64,000 bases of DNA, from the NCBI GenBank assembly GCA_026391835.1, contig JAPLDF010000041.1:124001-188000 (forward strand), read 5' to 3'. A model generated the notes under the pieces. That model saw only the letters and a list, made by a program, of their open reading frames with translations, did not search any database and had not been told where the DNA came from. Below are positions 1-8,813 of this stretch, one piece after another. Both the position numbers and the translations under genes were made by a program. Origin of the DNA: Bacteroidota bacterium. GTDB taxonomy: Bacteria > Bacteroidota > Bacteroidia > Bacteroidales > FEN-979. How positions within the stretch are numbered: position 1 is the stretch's first letter; every line of letters starts with the position of its first letter.

Positions 1-1839
1 AATGTCGGCATACCCGGTAGCCACCACTTTGGCACCCCGGTCATGGCCATCCTGCCCCATTTTAGCAATCATGATGCGGGGGCGGCGGCCTTCCATTTCA
101 GAAAACTTGTCGGCCAGTTCCCTCGCCTTTGCGAAAGCTTCATTATCCTTTGATTCGGAGGAATATACTCCTGAAATGCTTCGTATCACAGCTTTGTACC
201 TCCCGTATATCTTTTCCAGTGCAAATGAAATCTCACCAAGCGATGCCCGTTTGCGCGCTGCATCGATTGCCAGTGCCAGCATGTTGCCCTCGCCGGATGC
301 TGCTGCAGCAGTTAAGGCATCCAGGGACAGCTGAACATCTTCATTGTTACGGTTGGCCCTCAATTGCTGCAATCTCTGCACTTGCGATTCGCGCACGGCC
401 GCATTGTCCACATTCAGAATTTCGATCGGATCTTCTTTTTCAAGCCTGTTGAGGTTGACTCCAACGATCTTGTCTTTCCCCGAGTCGATTCTTGCCTGTT
501 TCCGGGCCGAAGCTTCTTCAATGCGCATCTTGGGAATCCCTGTTTCGATCGCTTTTGCCATGCCGCCAAGAAGTTCAACCTCCTCGATCAAAGCCCATGC
601 TTTGTGCGCGATTTCATGGGTGAGCATCTCCACATAATAAGATCCGGCCCATGGATCGAGGGACCGGCATATCTGGGTCTCTTCCTGCAGAAAGATCTGG
701 GTGTTGCGCGCAATGCGGGCGGAGAAATCAGTTGGCAACGCAATGGCCTCATCGAGTGCATTGGTGTGCAACGACTGTGTATGCCCAAGAGCCGCAGCAA
801 GCGCTTCTAGACATGTACGCGCCACATTGTTGAAAGGATCCTGCTCGGTGAGGCTCCAGCCTGATGTTTGTGTATGGGTGCGCAGCGCCATCGACTTGGG
901 ATTCTTCGGGTTAAACTGTTTGACTATTTTCGCCCAGAGGATCCTTGCGGCGCGCATTTTGGCAATCTCCATGAAATGGTTCATCCCGGCCGCCCAGAAA
1001 AATGACAGGCGGGGTGCGAAAGTATCGATGTCCATCCCCGTGTTGATCCCGGCACGCAGGTACTCGAGACCATCCGCGAGCGTGTAAGCAAGTTCAATAT
1101 CTGCGGTTGCTCCGGCCTCCTGCATGTGGTAGCCGCTGATCGAGATCGAATTGAATTTCGGCATGTTTTTCGACGTAAACTCGAAAATATCGGCAATGAT
1201 CTTCATCGAAGGGGTGGGCGGATAGATATAGGTATTACGCACCATGAATTCCTTCAAAATATCATTCTGGATTGTCCCGGTGAGCTTCGCCATGGGAACG
1301 CCCTGTTCTTCGGCAGCGACTATGTAAAACGCCAGGATGGGCAGCACCGCACCATTCATGGTCATGGATACCGACATGATGTCGAGCGGGATCTGGTCGA
1401 AAAGAACATTCATATCCAGGATGGAATCAATCGCCACCCCCGCCTTTCCTACATCCCCGGTAACCCGTTCATGATCGGAATCATATCCCCGGTGTGTGGC
1501 AAGGTCAAAGGCGACAGACAGTCCCTTCTGCCCTGCTTTCAGGTTCCTGCGGTAAAAGGCATTGGATTCTTCGGCCGTTGAAAACCCGGCATACTGGCGG
1601 ATGGTCCATGGATTCATCACATACATGGTGGAGTATGGCCCCCTGAGGAATGGCGGCAGTCCGGCTGCATAGTTGAGATGTTCCATATCCTGCAGGTCAC
1701 TGTCGCCAAATACCGGCTTTACCGGGATCTGCTCTGGTGTTTTCCAACTTTTTTCAATCCCAGCCGCTTTCTCCCATTCGGTAAAAGATTCACGCGCCTG
1801 CGTTCCCTTTAGTTCAACATTCTTAAAATCTGGTCTCAT
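1..1839 (-). CDS. mutB: Methylmalonyl-CoA mutase large subunit, 3' end cut off by window edge
   Basis: Catalytic large subunit of the adenosylcobalamin-dependent mutase that interconverts succinyl-CoA and (R)-methylmalonyl-CoA in propionate metabolism. The frame is open from ATG at 1839 to base 1 (613 codons); the family is usually about 710-730 residues, so roughly 100 residues lie outside. The N-terminal barrel carries the substrate-site stretch RGPYSTMY and the [13 protein letters not shown] region. The B12-binding domain begins near the edge, with the DxHxxG motif DGHDRG at residues 597-602; His599 would be the lower cobalt ligand. The small subunit mutA lies upstream on the same strand, but two unrelated genes sit between them. 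Identity is very secure. Confidence 0.97.
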   Translation of the reverse strand, partial: MRPDFKNVELKGTQARESFTEWEKAAGIEKSWKTPEQIPVKPVFGDSDLQDMEHLNYAAGLPPFLRGPYSTMYVMNPWTIRQYAGFSTAEESNAFYRRNLKAGQKGLSVAFDLATHRGYDSDHERVTGDVGKAGVAIDSILDMNVLFDQIPLDIMSVSMTMNGAVLPILAFYIVAAEEQGVPMAKLTGTIQNDILKEFMVRNTYIYPPTPSMKIIADIFEFTSKNMPKFNSISISGYHMQEAGATADIELAYTLADGLEYLRAGINTGMDIDTFAPRLSFFWAAGMNHFMEIAKMRAARILWAKIVKQFNPKNPKSMALRTHTQTSGWSLTEQDPFNNVARTCLEALAAALGHTQSLHTNALDEAIALPTDFSARIARNTQIFLQEETQICRSLDPWAGSYYVEMLTHEIAHKAWALIEEVELLGGMAKAIETGIPKMRIEEASARKQARIDSGKDKIVGVNLNRLEKEDPIEILNVDNAAVRESQVQRLQQLRANRNNEDVQLSLDALTAAAASGEGNMLALAIDAARKRASLGEISFALEKIYGRYKAVIRSISGVYSSESKDNEAFAKARELADKFSEMEGRRPRIMIAKMGQDGHDRGAKVVATGYADI

Positions 1840-1866
1840 CGTTCTTTGTATAGTTGTTGTAGGTTT

Positions 1867-2688
1867 CTAAAATGAAATTCCAAAAATAAAAAACACACTC
1901 TGGGCCTGCGGGTTGGTGACGAGCGAAACCTGCACAGGCAGTGAATACTGTGCACTCAACGGAATCTCCTTTTTCGCCATCAAACCAAGGTTGGTCACCC
2001 CTGCGCAGGGTCCGTACCAGGAACTCGAAAATGGAATGCCACCGATAAACGGCTTCAGTTCCACCCCGATTTTCTTTAGATGTATTTTATAGGCCAGTTC
2101 CAGGTAGGTGGAATAGTTGTTTGTGGAGTCGTCGGACTTGTCGGCACCGTAAAACATGGTGCACGCCATGGCTTGCAGGGGGAATTTCTCCGGGCCCTCA
2201 AACAAAACGGATCCTTCAAATGTATGGCCTGTCGTGGCATTTTTGTAATCGAAATAACGGTTTCCTTCATTCGGACTGAGCCCGTTCACCGTGAAATAGT
2301 CGAATACCATCAGGGTGAACCCGTGAAAGGTATAGGAGATAAACAGGTCTGTTTCAGCATAAGTACCGGCATCAACCACAGTCGTGTCATTCAGCCGGAT
2401 GTTTTGCTGCATAAAAGCATAGGAACCCCAGGCTCCGATATTCAGCCCTTTCCAGGAAACCGAGAGATTTGGCTGAACTGCAGGAGAATTTCCAAAATCA
2501 ATTCCCCGCCATATGTAACGGCTCACAAGGTCGGCACCAAAATTAATGGTAGCTGTATTTTCCATGTTTTCTGCTTCGATTTCCTCCTGGACCTTCTCAT
2601 CCTGTGCCTGAAGTGACATGCCTGAACAGAGGCAAGCCAGGAACAAAAATGTGCAAGCGAGTTCACGTGGAATAGCGTTCAAATACAT
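1867..2688 (-). CDS. Outer-membrane porin-like protein (TorF / Gcw_chp-like)
   Basis: A 273-residue protein with an N-terminal signal peptide ending near LQAQ, then an acidic linker and a series of alternating hydrophobic beta-strands ending in the aromatic residue FGISF, as expected for an outer-membrane barrel. The segment LVSRYIWRGIDFGN resembles the start of the TorF-family putative porin domain (Gcw_chp, PF09694). Substrate is unknown. It lies 27 bases upstream of mutB and 8 bases downstream of a receiver-domain gene on the same strand, so all four genes 5017-1 could be one transcript. A link to uptake or export of a dicarboxylate or corrinoid is only a guess from position. Confidence 0.6.
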   Translation of the reverse strand: MYLNAIPRELACTFLFLACLCSGMSLQAQDEKVQEEIEAENMENTATINFGADLVSRYIWRGIDFGNSPAVQPNLSVSWKGLNIGAWGSYAFMQQNIRLNDTTVVDAGTYAETDLFISYTFHGFTLMVFDYFTVNGLSPNEGNRYFDYKNATTGHTFEGSVLFEGPEKFPLQAMACTMFYGADKSDDSTNNYSTYLELAYKIHLKKIGVELKPFIGGIPFSSSWYGPCAGVTNLGLMAKKEIPLSAQYSLPVQVSLVTNPQAQSVFFIFGISF

Positions 2689-2696
2689 GACAAGGG

Positions 2697-3113
2697 TTAT
2701 AGGTTTAAAAGACGTTGCAATTCGCTGATATCGACAGGCTTGGTCATATAGTGATCCATCCCTGCCTCAAACAGTTTTGCCCGATCGTCGTCGAATGCAT
2801 TGGCCGTGATGGCAATGATTTTTGTACGGCCATCGGCTCCTGTTTGCCGGGCAGATTCAATCTTTCGGATTTCACGTGTCGCCGTAATCCCATCCATGAT
2901 GGGCATCATGATGTCCATTAAAATGGCATCATAATGGTTGTCTGCAAATTTTACTACCGCGGCAGCTCCATCGTCAGCCGAATCGACATTGTGGCCGAGC
3001 CTGGTCAATGCAGCCGACATCAACCGGAGATTTATGGCATTGTCATCTACCACCAGGATCTGTATCGGCCTCTGGGTGGGATTGAAAGAATTTCCGGTCA
3101 TAGTCGTGAACAT
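2697..3113 (-). CDS. Stand-alone receiver-domain response regulator (CheY-like)
   Basis: A 138-residue protein that is almost entirely one receiver domain. The acidic pocket (VVDDN), phospho-acceptor Asp (AILMDIMMP), switch Thr (AITANAF) and conserved Lys (YMTKPVD) are all present. The sequence style (MDIMMPIMDGITATREIR) is that of receivers found at the end of hybrid histidine kinases. There is no output domain and no kinase gene nearby. ATG at 3113 is used; a second ATG at 3101 would remove four residues. It sits 20 bases downstream of mutA and 8 bases upstream of the porin-like gene, so it probably belongs to the mut transcript. Its kinase and target are unknown. Confidence 0.85.
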   Translation of the reverse strand: MFTTMTGNSFNPTQRPIQILVVDDNAINLRLMSAALTRLGHNVDSADDGAAAVVKFADNHYDAILMDIMMPIMDGITATREIRKIESARQTGADGRTKIIAITANAFDDDRAKLFEAGMDHYMTKPVDISELQRLLNL

Positions 3114-3133
3114 TAGCAGGTGCCTTGTAACGT

Positions 3134-5017
3134 TTATTTTATTCCCAGCCTGGCTTGAAAATTGCGCAGGGTATCCAGCAGGTTGCTCCTGACATGAATA
3201 AAATCATCAACCCCGGCAGCTGAAAATGTTTCAATGAATTCCTTAGGGAACCCAGCAACCACAATCCTTACATTGTCTCCCTTACTTTTCAGCTTACCGG
3301 CAATTTCAGGAACGAGCAGCGGGTACTCCTCGTCCGAACTGCAAATTACAACTACCTCGGCATGGGATGACAGGGCAGCTTCAACACCTTCGTCGACTGA
3401 AGAGAAACCCTGGTTATCGAAGATTTCATAACCGGCACAGCCAAAAAAATTCGTGGCAAAACCGGCACGGGCACGCAGCATGGCGAGGTTGCCCATGGTA
3501 AAGAGAAAAACAGCCGGTCGTTTGTTGCCCTTTTGAACAAATCGTTCAGTGGCAAGCCTGACCTCTTCAAACGCAGCTGCAACCCGGAAAGGGGTAAGTT
3601 TTTTGTATGTTGTCGAAACAGCAGCCGCAGGTTCAGCAGGCGACTGGATCGAATCACTCATGGTTTCAAGCAGGTTCGGATATTGATTGGTGCCCAGCAT
3701 GATGATTTTCCGCTGGGCAATGTCCATCATCTTCTGGTTCCGGCTGCGCTCCACTTCATCCTGGATATAGCCCGATTTGATGCACTCAATCATGCCTCCC
3801 CTGGCTTCGACATCCCTGAACATCTCCCAGGCATGGTGCGCAATGGAATGGGTGAGGTTTTCAATATAATATGATCCTGCGGCAGGATCTACAATTTTAT
3901 CAAGGTAGGATTCCTCTTTCATTACCAGCTGCTGATTCCGGGCGATCCTTCTCGAAATTTCGCCGGAGGGTTTGAATGAGGTGTCAAATGGATTTATCGT
4001 TACCGAATCAGCATTGCCAAGGGCTGCCGACATGCCTTCGGTTGTGGTTCTCAACATATTCACATATGGATCATACACCGATTTATTCCATAATGCTGTT
4101 GTGGAATGGATAAACAACTTGAAGGATTCTTCACGAGTTGCCCGGTATTGTTCAACCATCCGGCTCCAAAGCAAACGTGCAGCCCGAAGTTTGGCGATCT
4201 CCATAAAGTAATTAGGCCCGATACCCAGTGAAAACTGGATGTATGGTGCAACGTCATCGGCCGAAGCACCCCGGTTCGTTAACCCGGCAAGATACTCACT
4301 GCCGGATGCGAGGCTGTATGCAAGTTCCTGTACAATAGAGGAACCGGCATTCTGAAAATAGTGTCCGTTGATGGTGATCACTTTAAATCCGGGAGTTCTT
4401 TCTCGCACGATGCCTAACAGGTACTCCGCCTCTTCGAGATCATGCCCCCAGCCAATATAAAATTCACCGTGTAACAACAGGTAACTGATCGGATCAAAAT
4501 TTATGGAACCCTTTATCTTCTCTCCTCCGTGCCCCCGGTGACTCAACTCGTAAATTAAAAATTCAAGCGCCAGCGGATACGATTTTGCTGAAATAAAGTT
4601 AAGTGCGGTTTTTTGTAAATCGATTCCTTCGAGCAATTCGCTCAACTGCTTATGGGTGGTTACCTCGGTTGCTTTCAGCCCGACGGCTCCGGCACCCCTG
4701 GCAATGGCATCTCTTGCCAGCAGGTTGCTCTCAACGATGTCTGTTGAATCAATATCCTGGCGGACAATCCAATCGTTGTTGTCTTTCCTGGGTCCGCGAA
4801 CATAGGGGGCCTGTCCCGGAAGTGTATTCAGGTACTCAAGTCCCGACAAATCTTCAGAACGATAATATGGTTTTACATCGAAACCTTCATCTGTTTTCCA
4901 TATCAGCTTTTTGCTGTAGTCGCCGCCCTTCAGGTCGGCCATGATCTTTTCCTCCCAGGCTCCGGTGGAAACGGGTGGGAATTCTGAAAATAATTTTGTC
5001 TGTTCGTTGTTATCCAT
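3134..5017 (-). CDS. mutA: Methylmalonyl-CoA mutase small subunit
   Basis: Non-catalytic small subunit of the MutAB heterodimer, 627 residues, a normal length. It has the same barrel-plus-B12-fold architecture as the large subunit. The C-terminal domain has no DxHxxG cobalt-ligand motif, as is usual for this subunit. Start ATG at 5017 (MDNNEQTKLF). A good minus-strand promoter lies upstream at 5091-5122. The gene reads towards mutB but is separated from it by a receiver-domain gene and a porin-like gene, whereas mutA and mutB are normally adjacent. Confidence 0.95.
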   Translation of the reverse strand: MDNNEQTKLFSEFPPVSTGAWEEKIMADLKGGDYSKKLIWKTDEGFDVKPYYRSEDLSGLEYLNTLPGQAPYVRGPRKDNNDWIVRQDIDSTDIVESNLLARDAIARGAGAVGLKATEVTTHKQLSELLEGIDLQKTALNFISAKSYPLALEFLIYELSHRGHGGEKIKGSINFDPISYLLLHGEFYIGWGHDLEEAEYLLGIVRERTPGFKVITINGHYFQNAGSSIVQELAYSLASGSEYLAGLTNRGASADDVAPYIQFSLGIGPNYFMEIAKLRAARLLWSRMVEQYRATREESFKLFIHSTTALWNKSVYDPYVNMLRTTTEGMSAALGNADSVTINPFDTSFKPSGEISRRIARNQQLVMKEESYLDKIVDPAAGSYYIENLTHSIAHHAWEMFRDVEARGGMIECIKSGYIQDEVERSRNQKMMDIAQRKIIMLGTNQYPNLLETMSDSIQSPAEPAAAVSTTYKKLTPFRVAAAFEEVRLATERFVQKGNKRPAVFLFTMGNLAMLRARAGFATNFFGCAGYEIFDNQGFSSVDEGVEAALSSHAEVVVICSSDEEYPLLVPEIAGKLKSKGDNVRIVVAGFPKEFIETFSAAGVDDFIHVRSNLLDTLRNFQARLGIK

Positions 5018-5090
5018 GACTAGTAGCTTGATAGCGTATTTTGTGTTTAACCGGGGGAATAAATGATCCGTGTCGACTATAAAAGTACCG

Positions 5091-5122
5091 CAAAATTAAA
5101 GAATTCCATAACTTTACGCAAA
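5091..5122 (-). promoter_or_regulatory. Bacteroidota-type promoter for mutA
   Basis: On the minus strand the -33 box TTTG (5122-5119) is followed by a 20-base spacer and the -7 box TAATTTTG (5098-5091), matching the TTTG / TAnnTTTG consensus of the Bacteroidota primary sigma factor. Transcription would begin about 65-70 bases upstream of the mutA ATG. Confidence 0.55.
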
Positions 5123-5129
5123 AAATCGT

Positions 5130-5987
5130 ATGATCGTTGCATTAAGTGGCTCAACCGGGTTTATAGGGACATCCCTTACAAAGAAAATGAGAGAGCTGGG
5201 ATGGACCATACGGGTGATCAACCGCGACTCAATTGCCATGCCGGACCAGGAATTCCTTGAACAGAAAACCGAGGGAGCCGATGTCATTATCAACCTAGCT
5301 GGAGCGCCGGTTTCAAAGAAATGGAACCCGGCATACAAGCAGGAAATCATGGACAGCCGGGTGAATACGACACGGAAAATTTCCGACTCGATAAACAGCG
5401 CTGTACAAAAACCATCCGTCTTTATTTCAATTTCAGCGATCGGAATTTACGATTCGGTTGCAACCCATTCCGAGTCAAGTGTTGCATATGCCAGTACCTT
5501 CCTGGCCGATGTTTGCCGCAAGTGGGAAGATGAAGCCATGAAATCGCAGGAGACAACCCGTGTTGTAATTCTCCGCCTTGGCATGGTGCTGGGCGAAGAC
5601 GGGGGTGCCCTGAAAAAGATGCGCTTCCCTTTCAGCATAGGCCTGGGCGGAAAAATGGGCACCGGAAAACAGGCAGTATCGTTCATCCATATCACCGACC
5701 TTGTTGATGCGATCATCTTTGCGATCGAAAATCCGGGCATCAGGGGTGTGGTCAATGCTGTATCACCTTATCCCTGTGCGAATGCAGAGTTTGCAGATAA
5801 ACTGGGAAAGGTCTTTGATCAGCCTGCCTGGTTCACGATTCCCGCATTTGCCTTAAAAATGTTTTTTGGTGAAGGAGCGCAGGTATTGCTCGAAGGCCAG
5901 AAGGTTCTGCCCGAAAAATTACTCCAGGCCGGGTTCAGGTTCAAATACCCGACCATCCAGAATGCACTTGTCCAGATCTATGGCTGA
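5130..5987 (+). CDS. TIGR01777-family SDR epimerase
   Basis: A 285-residue extended short-chain dehydrogenase of the YfcH/TIGR01777 family. The N-terminal NAD(P)-binding motif is SGSTGFIGTSL. Other family marks are the region VINLAGAPVSKKWNPAYK, NTTRKI, the ISAIGIY strand, and the C-terminal domain with the VLPEKLLQAGFRFKYP signature. The substrate of this family is not established. The gene is divergent from mutA and its last 10 bases overlap the 3' end of the convergent S46 peptidase gene. Confidence 0.88.
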   Translation: MIVALSGSTGFIGTSLTKKMRELGWTIRVINRDSIAMPDQEFLEQKTEGADVIINLAGAPVSKKWNPAYKQEIMDSRVNTTRKISDSINSAVQKPSVFISISAIGIYDSVATHSESSVAYASTFLADVCRKWEDEAMKSQETTRVVILRLGMVLGEDGGALKKMRFPFSIGLGGKMGTGKQAVSFIHITDLVDAIIFAIENPGIRGVVNAVSPYPCANAEFADKLGKVFDQPAWFTIPAFALKMFFGEGAQVLLEGQKVLPEKLLQAGFRFKYPTIQNALVQIYG

Positions 5988-8143
5988 TTTATTTTCATCT
6001 CACTGATCAACCTGCTGCTGCCCGCAACTTTATCAATCACAAAGAGGCAATACCGTATGTCCAGTGCTATATTCCTGCATTGCGCGGGGTCGTACATCAG
6101 GTCGCTGAGGGTACCTTCCCAGTCGCGGTCGAAATTGATCCCGATCAGTTCTCCGTTTGCATTCAATACAGGGCTTCCCGAATTCCCTCCGGTCGTGTGG
6201 TTGCTGGCAGTAAAGGCAACGTGAAGGGTCCCATCCCTGTCAGCGTAAGCGCCATAGTCCTTTTCGGCGAATAACTTTTTCAGCCGCGGATCAACCTGGT
6301 AATCGTAAATGGTGGAATCCTCCTTCTGCATCACACCTGCCAATGTTGTAAAATAATCATATTTCACGGCATCGGCCGGGTAATAATCATCAACTTTTCC
6401 AAAGGCAATCCGCAAGGTCGAATTTGCGTCAGGATAGAATACTTTTTGTCGCTGCATCTCTATCAGGCCTGCCATGTATATACGCTGAAGGCTGTCAATC
6501 TGCCCGGTGATTCTGGTCATACCTGGAACCAGATCCCGGTCGTTGCGCGCATAAATACTGGCCATCAGGTGAAAAACAGGATCTTTATCTATGGTTTTTA
6601 CGTCAGAGGCCTTATAAGAATCCAGAAACTCCAGCACCATTGCGGAATCGGAAAAAATGGATACTTCATACAGCCGGTTTGCATAACTTTCAAAATCGTT
6701 GTTGTAGTTTTTGTTAATCTCAGTAAACACATCAGGGAGAAATCCAGGGTCCATTCCTGTTGCCATCGCCCGAAGCATTGCAACCATTACTTTCCGGTCA
6801 ATTGAAGGCTGGTAGTTTTTAAAGAACTCGCGGGTGTTTTTTTTCAGGCTTTCCCTGGCACTCAGGATATCGTCCGGGGTAGTCGCCTTGTTTTTGCTGA
6901 TCTTCACCAACTCCCTGAAACCCGATGCAAACCGTACAATTTCGATGCCCTGGCCAGCCTCAACGATATAAATGGTCGAGACATCTACCGGGAGATAACG
7001 CTGGTAAACCGCTTTGAAAGCAGGCAGCAAATTCCCGTAGCGGGCTTTATGGTCAGGAGATGAATCTGCCCATGCCTGGAAAAGTTGTTCAAACTTCTCC
7101 TTTTTGGCTATCCCGTCGATGCGCCGGATCCCGCGTGACTCACCGATCATTTTTTTCCAGTAGTTTGCAATTCCATTGGCTTTAGCCGTATACTGCAGAC
7201 GAACAAGACGGCTTTCATCCATGGCGGATTTCATGATGTCGAGGCGCTTCTGGCGAAGTCCGGTCTTCAGTGGGTTTTCTTTATTGGCTGTTAAATCCAC
7301 GCCAAAAGAGGTCAGGTATTCCCGGGTACTTCCCGGGTAGCCATACACAAGGGTAAAATCATTTTTCTGATATCCTTTTAACGATACCTGCAGGTATTTT
7401 TTTGGAATATAGGGGACATTATCCTTTGAATATTCTGCCGGATCATTGTTTTTACCGGCATAGATCCGGAAGACGGAGAAATCGCCTGTATGTCGCGGCC
7501 ACATCCAGTTATCCGTATCTCCGCCAAACTTACCAATGCTTGACGGCAGAGCCCCCACAAGGCGCACATCTTTAAAACTCTCACTTATAAGGAGATAATA
7601 TTGATTACCATAATAAAACGGCCTGATCTTTGCATCATAGTGTGTTCCCTGAATTGCAGCACGTTCAAGCTTCTCCGCATTCTGTTTTATAACCTGTGCC
7701 CGCTGAAATTGATTCATCTGGTCATTCACCCCCTCAAGAACCTGCTTTGTCACGTCCTCCATGCGAACCAGCAAAGTAACCGTCACGCCGGGACTGGGTA
7801 TCTCCTCCTCAAACGATCCCGCCCAAAAGCCATCGGTGAGGTAGTCATGCTGAAGGGAACTCAGGCGCTGGATCGCACCAAGGCCGCAGTGATGGTTGGT
7901 AAGGATAAGTCCCTGGGGAGAAACGATCTCAGCGGTACAACCCCCGCCAAACTGGACAATAGCATCCTTCAGACTTGAATGATTCACGCTGTAGATATCC
8001 TCAGCACTCAGTTTCAGCCCCAGGTCCTGCAGGTGCTTTATGTTGAGTTGCTCAATAAGCATGGGGATCCACATTCCCTCTTCAGCCATGGCTGAAAAAC
8101 GAAGCATGGCCAGGATGATAAAAAAAATGCCGGACTTTCTCAT
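5978..8143 (-). CDS. S46-family dipeptidyl-peptidase, DPP11-like (Asp/Glu specific)
   Basis: Serine exopeptidase that removes dipeptides from peptide N-termini in the periplasm; 721 residues, usual family length. The triad is visible: His85 in TNHHCG, the Asp region FGGDTDNW, and the nucleophile Ser in GGNSGSP. Shortly after the Ser the sequence reads NFDRDWEG. An Arg at this place is characteristic of DPP11, which cleaves after Asp/Glu, whereas DPP7 has Gly, so DPP11-type specificity is inferred. The ATG at 8143 starts a clean signal peptide (MRKSGIFFII) and overlaps the trmB stop by four bases (ATGA). This start is preferred over a TTG at 8173. Role: generating acidic dipeptides for amino-acid fermentation. 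Confidence 0.92.
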   Translation of the reverse strand: MRKSGIFFIILAMLRFSAMAEEGMWIPMLIEQLNIKHLQDLGLKLSAEDIYSVNHSSLKDAIVQFGGGCTAEIVSPQGLILTNHHCGLGAIQRLSSLQHDYLTDGFWAGSFEEEIPSPGVTVTLLVRMEDVTKQVLEGVNDQMNQFQRAQVIKQNAEKLERAAIQGTHYDAKIRPFYYGNQYYLLISESFKDVRLVGALPSSIGKFGGDTDNWMWPRHTGDFSVFRIYAGKNNDPAEYSKDNVPYIPKKYLQVSLKGYQKNDFTLVYGYPGSTREYLTSFGVDLTANKENPLKTGLRQKRLDIMKSAMDESRLVRLQYTAKANGIANYWKKMIGESRGIRRIDGIAKKEKFEQLFQAWADSSPDHKARYGNLLPAFKAVYQRYLPVDVSTIYIVEAGQGIEIVRFASGFRELVKISKNKATTPDDILSARESLKKNTREFFKNYQPSIDRKVMVAMLRAMATGMDPGFLPDVFTEINKNYNNDFESYANRLYEVSIFSDSAMVLEFLDSYKASDVKTIDKDPVFHLMASIYARNDRDLVPGMTRITGQIDSLQRIYMAGLIEMQRQKVFYPDANSTLRIAFGKVDDYYPADAVKYDYFTTLAGVMQKEDSTIYDYQVDPRLKKLFAEKDYGAYADRDGTLHVAFTASNHTTGGNSGSPVLNANGELIGINFDRDWEGTLSDLMYDPAQCRNIALDIRYCLFVIDKVAGSSRLISEMKINQP

Positions 8144-8805
8144 AGGGAGCCAAGTTGGAACCGTAAATAACAAATTTTCTTTCCCAATTCAAGCCACCGT
8201 TTTTCGTAATATGTCTGAATTGAGACCACGTCATCTGTGGTCCCCGACTGGTAAAGATCTTCGGTACAGCTTATCAGGTGATGGTTTTGGGATTTGATGA
8301 CATCCAGTGTATAGGTATATAAAAAGTGGTCATCCGTTTTCAGATGAATGATGCCACCCTGTGTCAGTATATTTTTATATTTGGCCAGGAAAACCGGGGA
8401 AGTAAGACGCAACCGCTCCTTTTTCACCTGGGGGTCAGGAAAGGTGATCCAGATTTCAGCAATTTCAGAAGGGGCGAAGATCTGTTCCACGTGATCCACC
8501 ATGGCCCTGACAAATCCTACATTTTTAAGCGCCTGCTCCGAAACCGTTTTACTGCCTCTCCATAGCCTCGCCCCTTTCCAGTCGATGCCGATAAAATTTG
8601 ACAGCGGATACTTATCAGCCAGCCCAACGGTGTATTCGCCTTTGCCGCATCCCAGTTCAAGAATAATGGGATGGTCGTTGTTGAAAAAATCTTTACTCCA
8701 TCCTGACTTTAATGAAAATCCCGAAAAAAGATCATTGTAAGAAGGCTGAATAAGGTGGGGGAACGAGCGGTTTTCCTGGAAGTGGATCAGTTTCTTTTTC
8801 GCCAC
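8140..8805 (-). CDS. trmB: tRNA (guanine-N7-)-methyltransferase TrmB
   Basis: SAM-dependent enzyme making m7G46 in the tRNA variable loop. Motif I is ELGCGKGEY, followed by GIDWKGARLWRG and the family signature ITFPDPQVKKER. The open frame extends back to 8898, but that would overlap the upstream SPOR gene by 85 bases. A GTG at 8805 gives the N-terminus VAKKKLIHFQENRSFPH, which matches the usual start of Bacteroidota TrmB and begins 8 bases after the upstream stop, so it is preferred (221 residues). The stop overlaps the peptidase start, so the genes are probably translationally coupled. Confidence 0.92.
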   Translation of the reverse strand: MAKKKLIHFQENRSFPHLIQPSYNDLFSGFSLKSGWSKDFFNNDHPIILELGCGKGEYTVGLADKYPLSNFIGIDWKGARLWRGSKTVSEQALKNVGFVRAMVDHVEQIFAPSEIAEIWITFPDPQVKKERLRLTSPVFLAKYKNILTQGGIIHLKTDDHFLYTYTLDVIKSQNHHLISCTEDLYQSGTTDDVVSIQTYYEKRWLELGKKICYLRFQLGSL

Positions 8806-8813
8806 AGATAAAA

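Noticed and set aside
364-810. 148-residue plus-strand frame near the left edge
   Set aside because: It is antisense to the complete, conserved mutB reading frame and has no supporting features.
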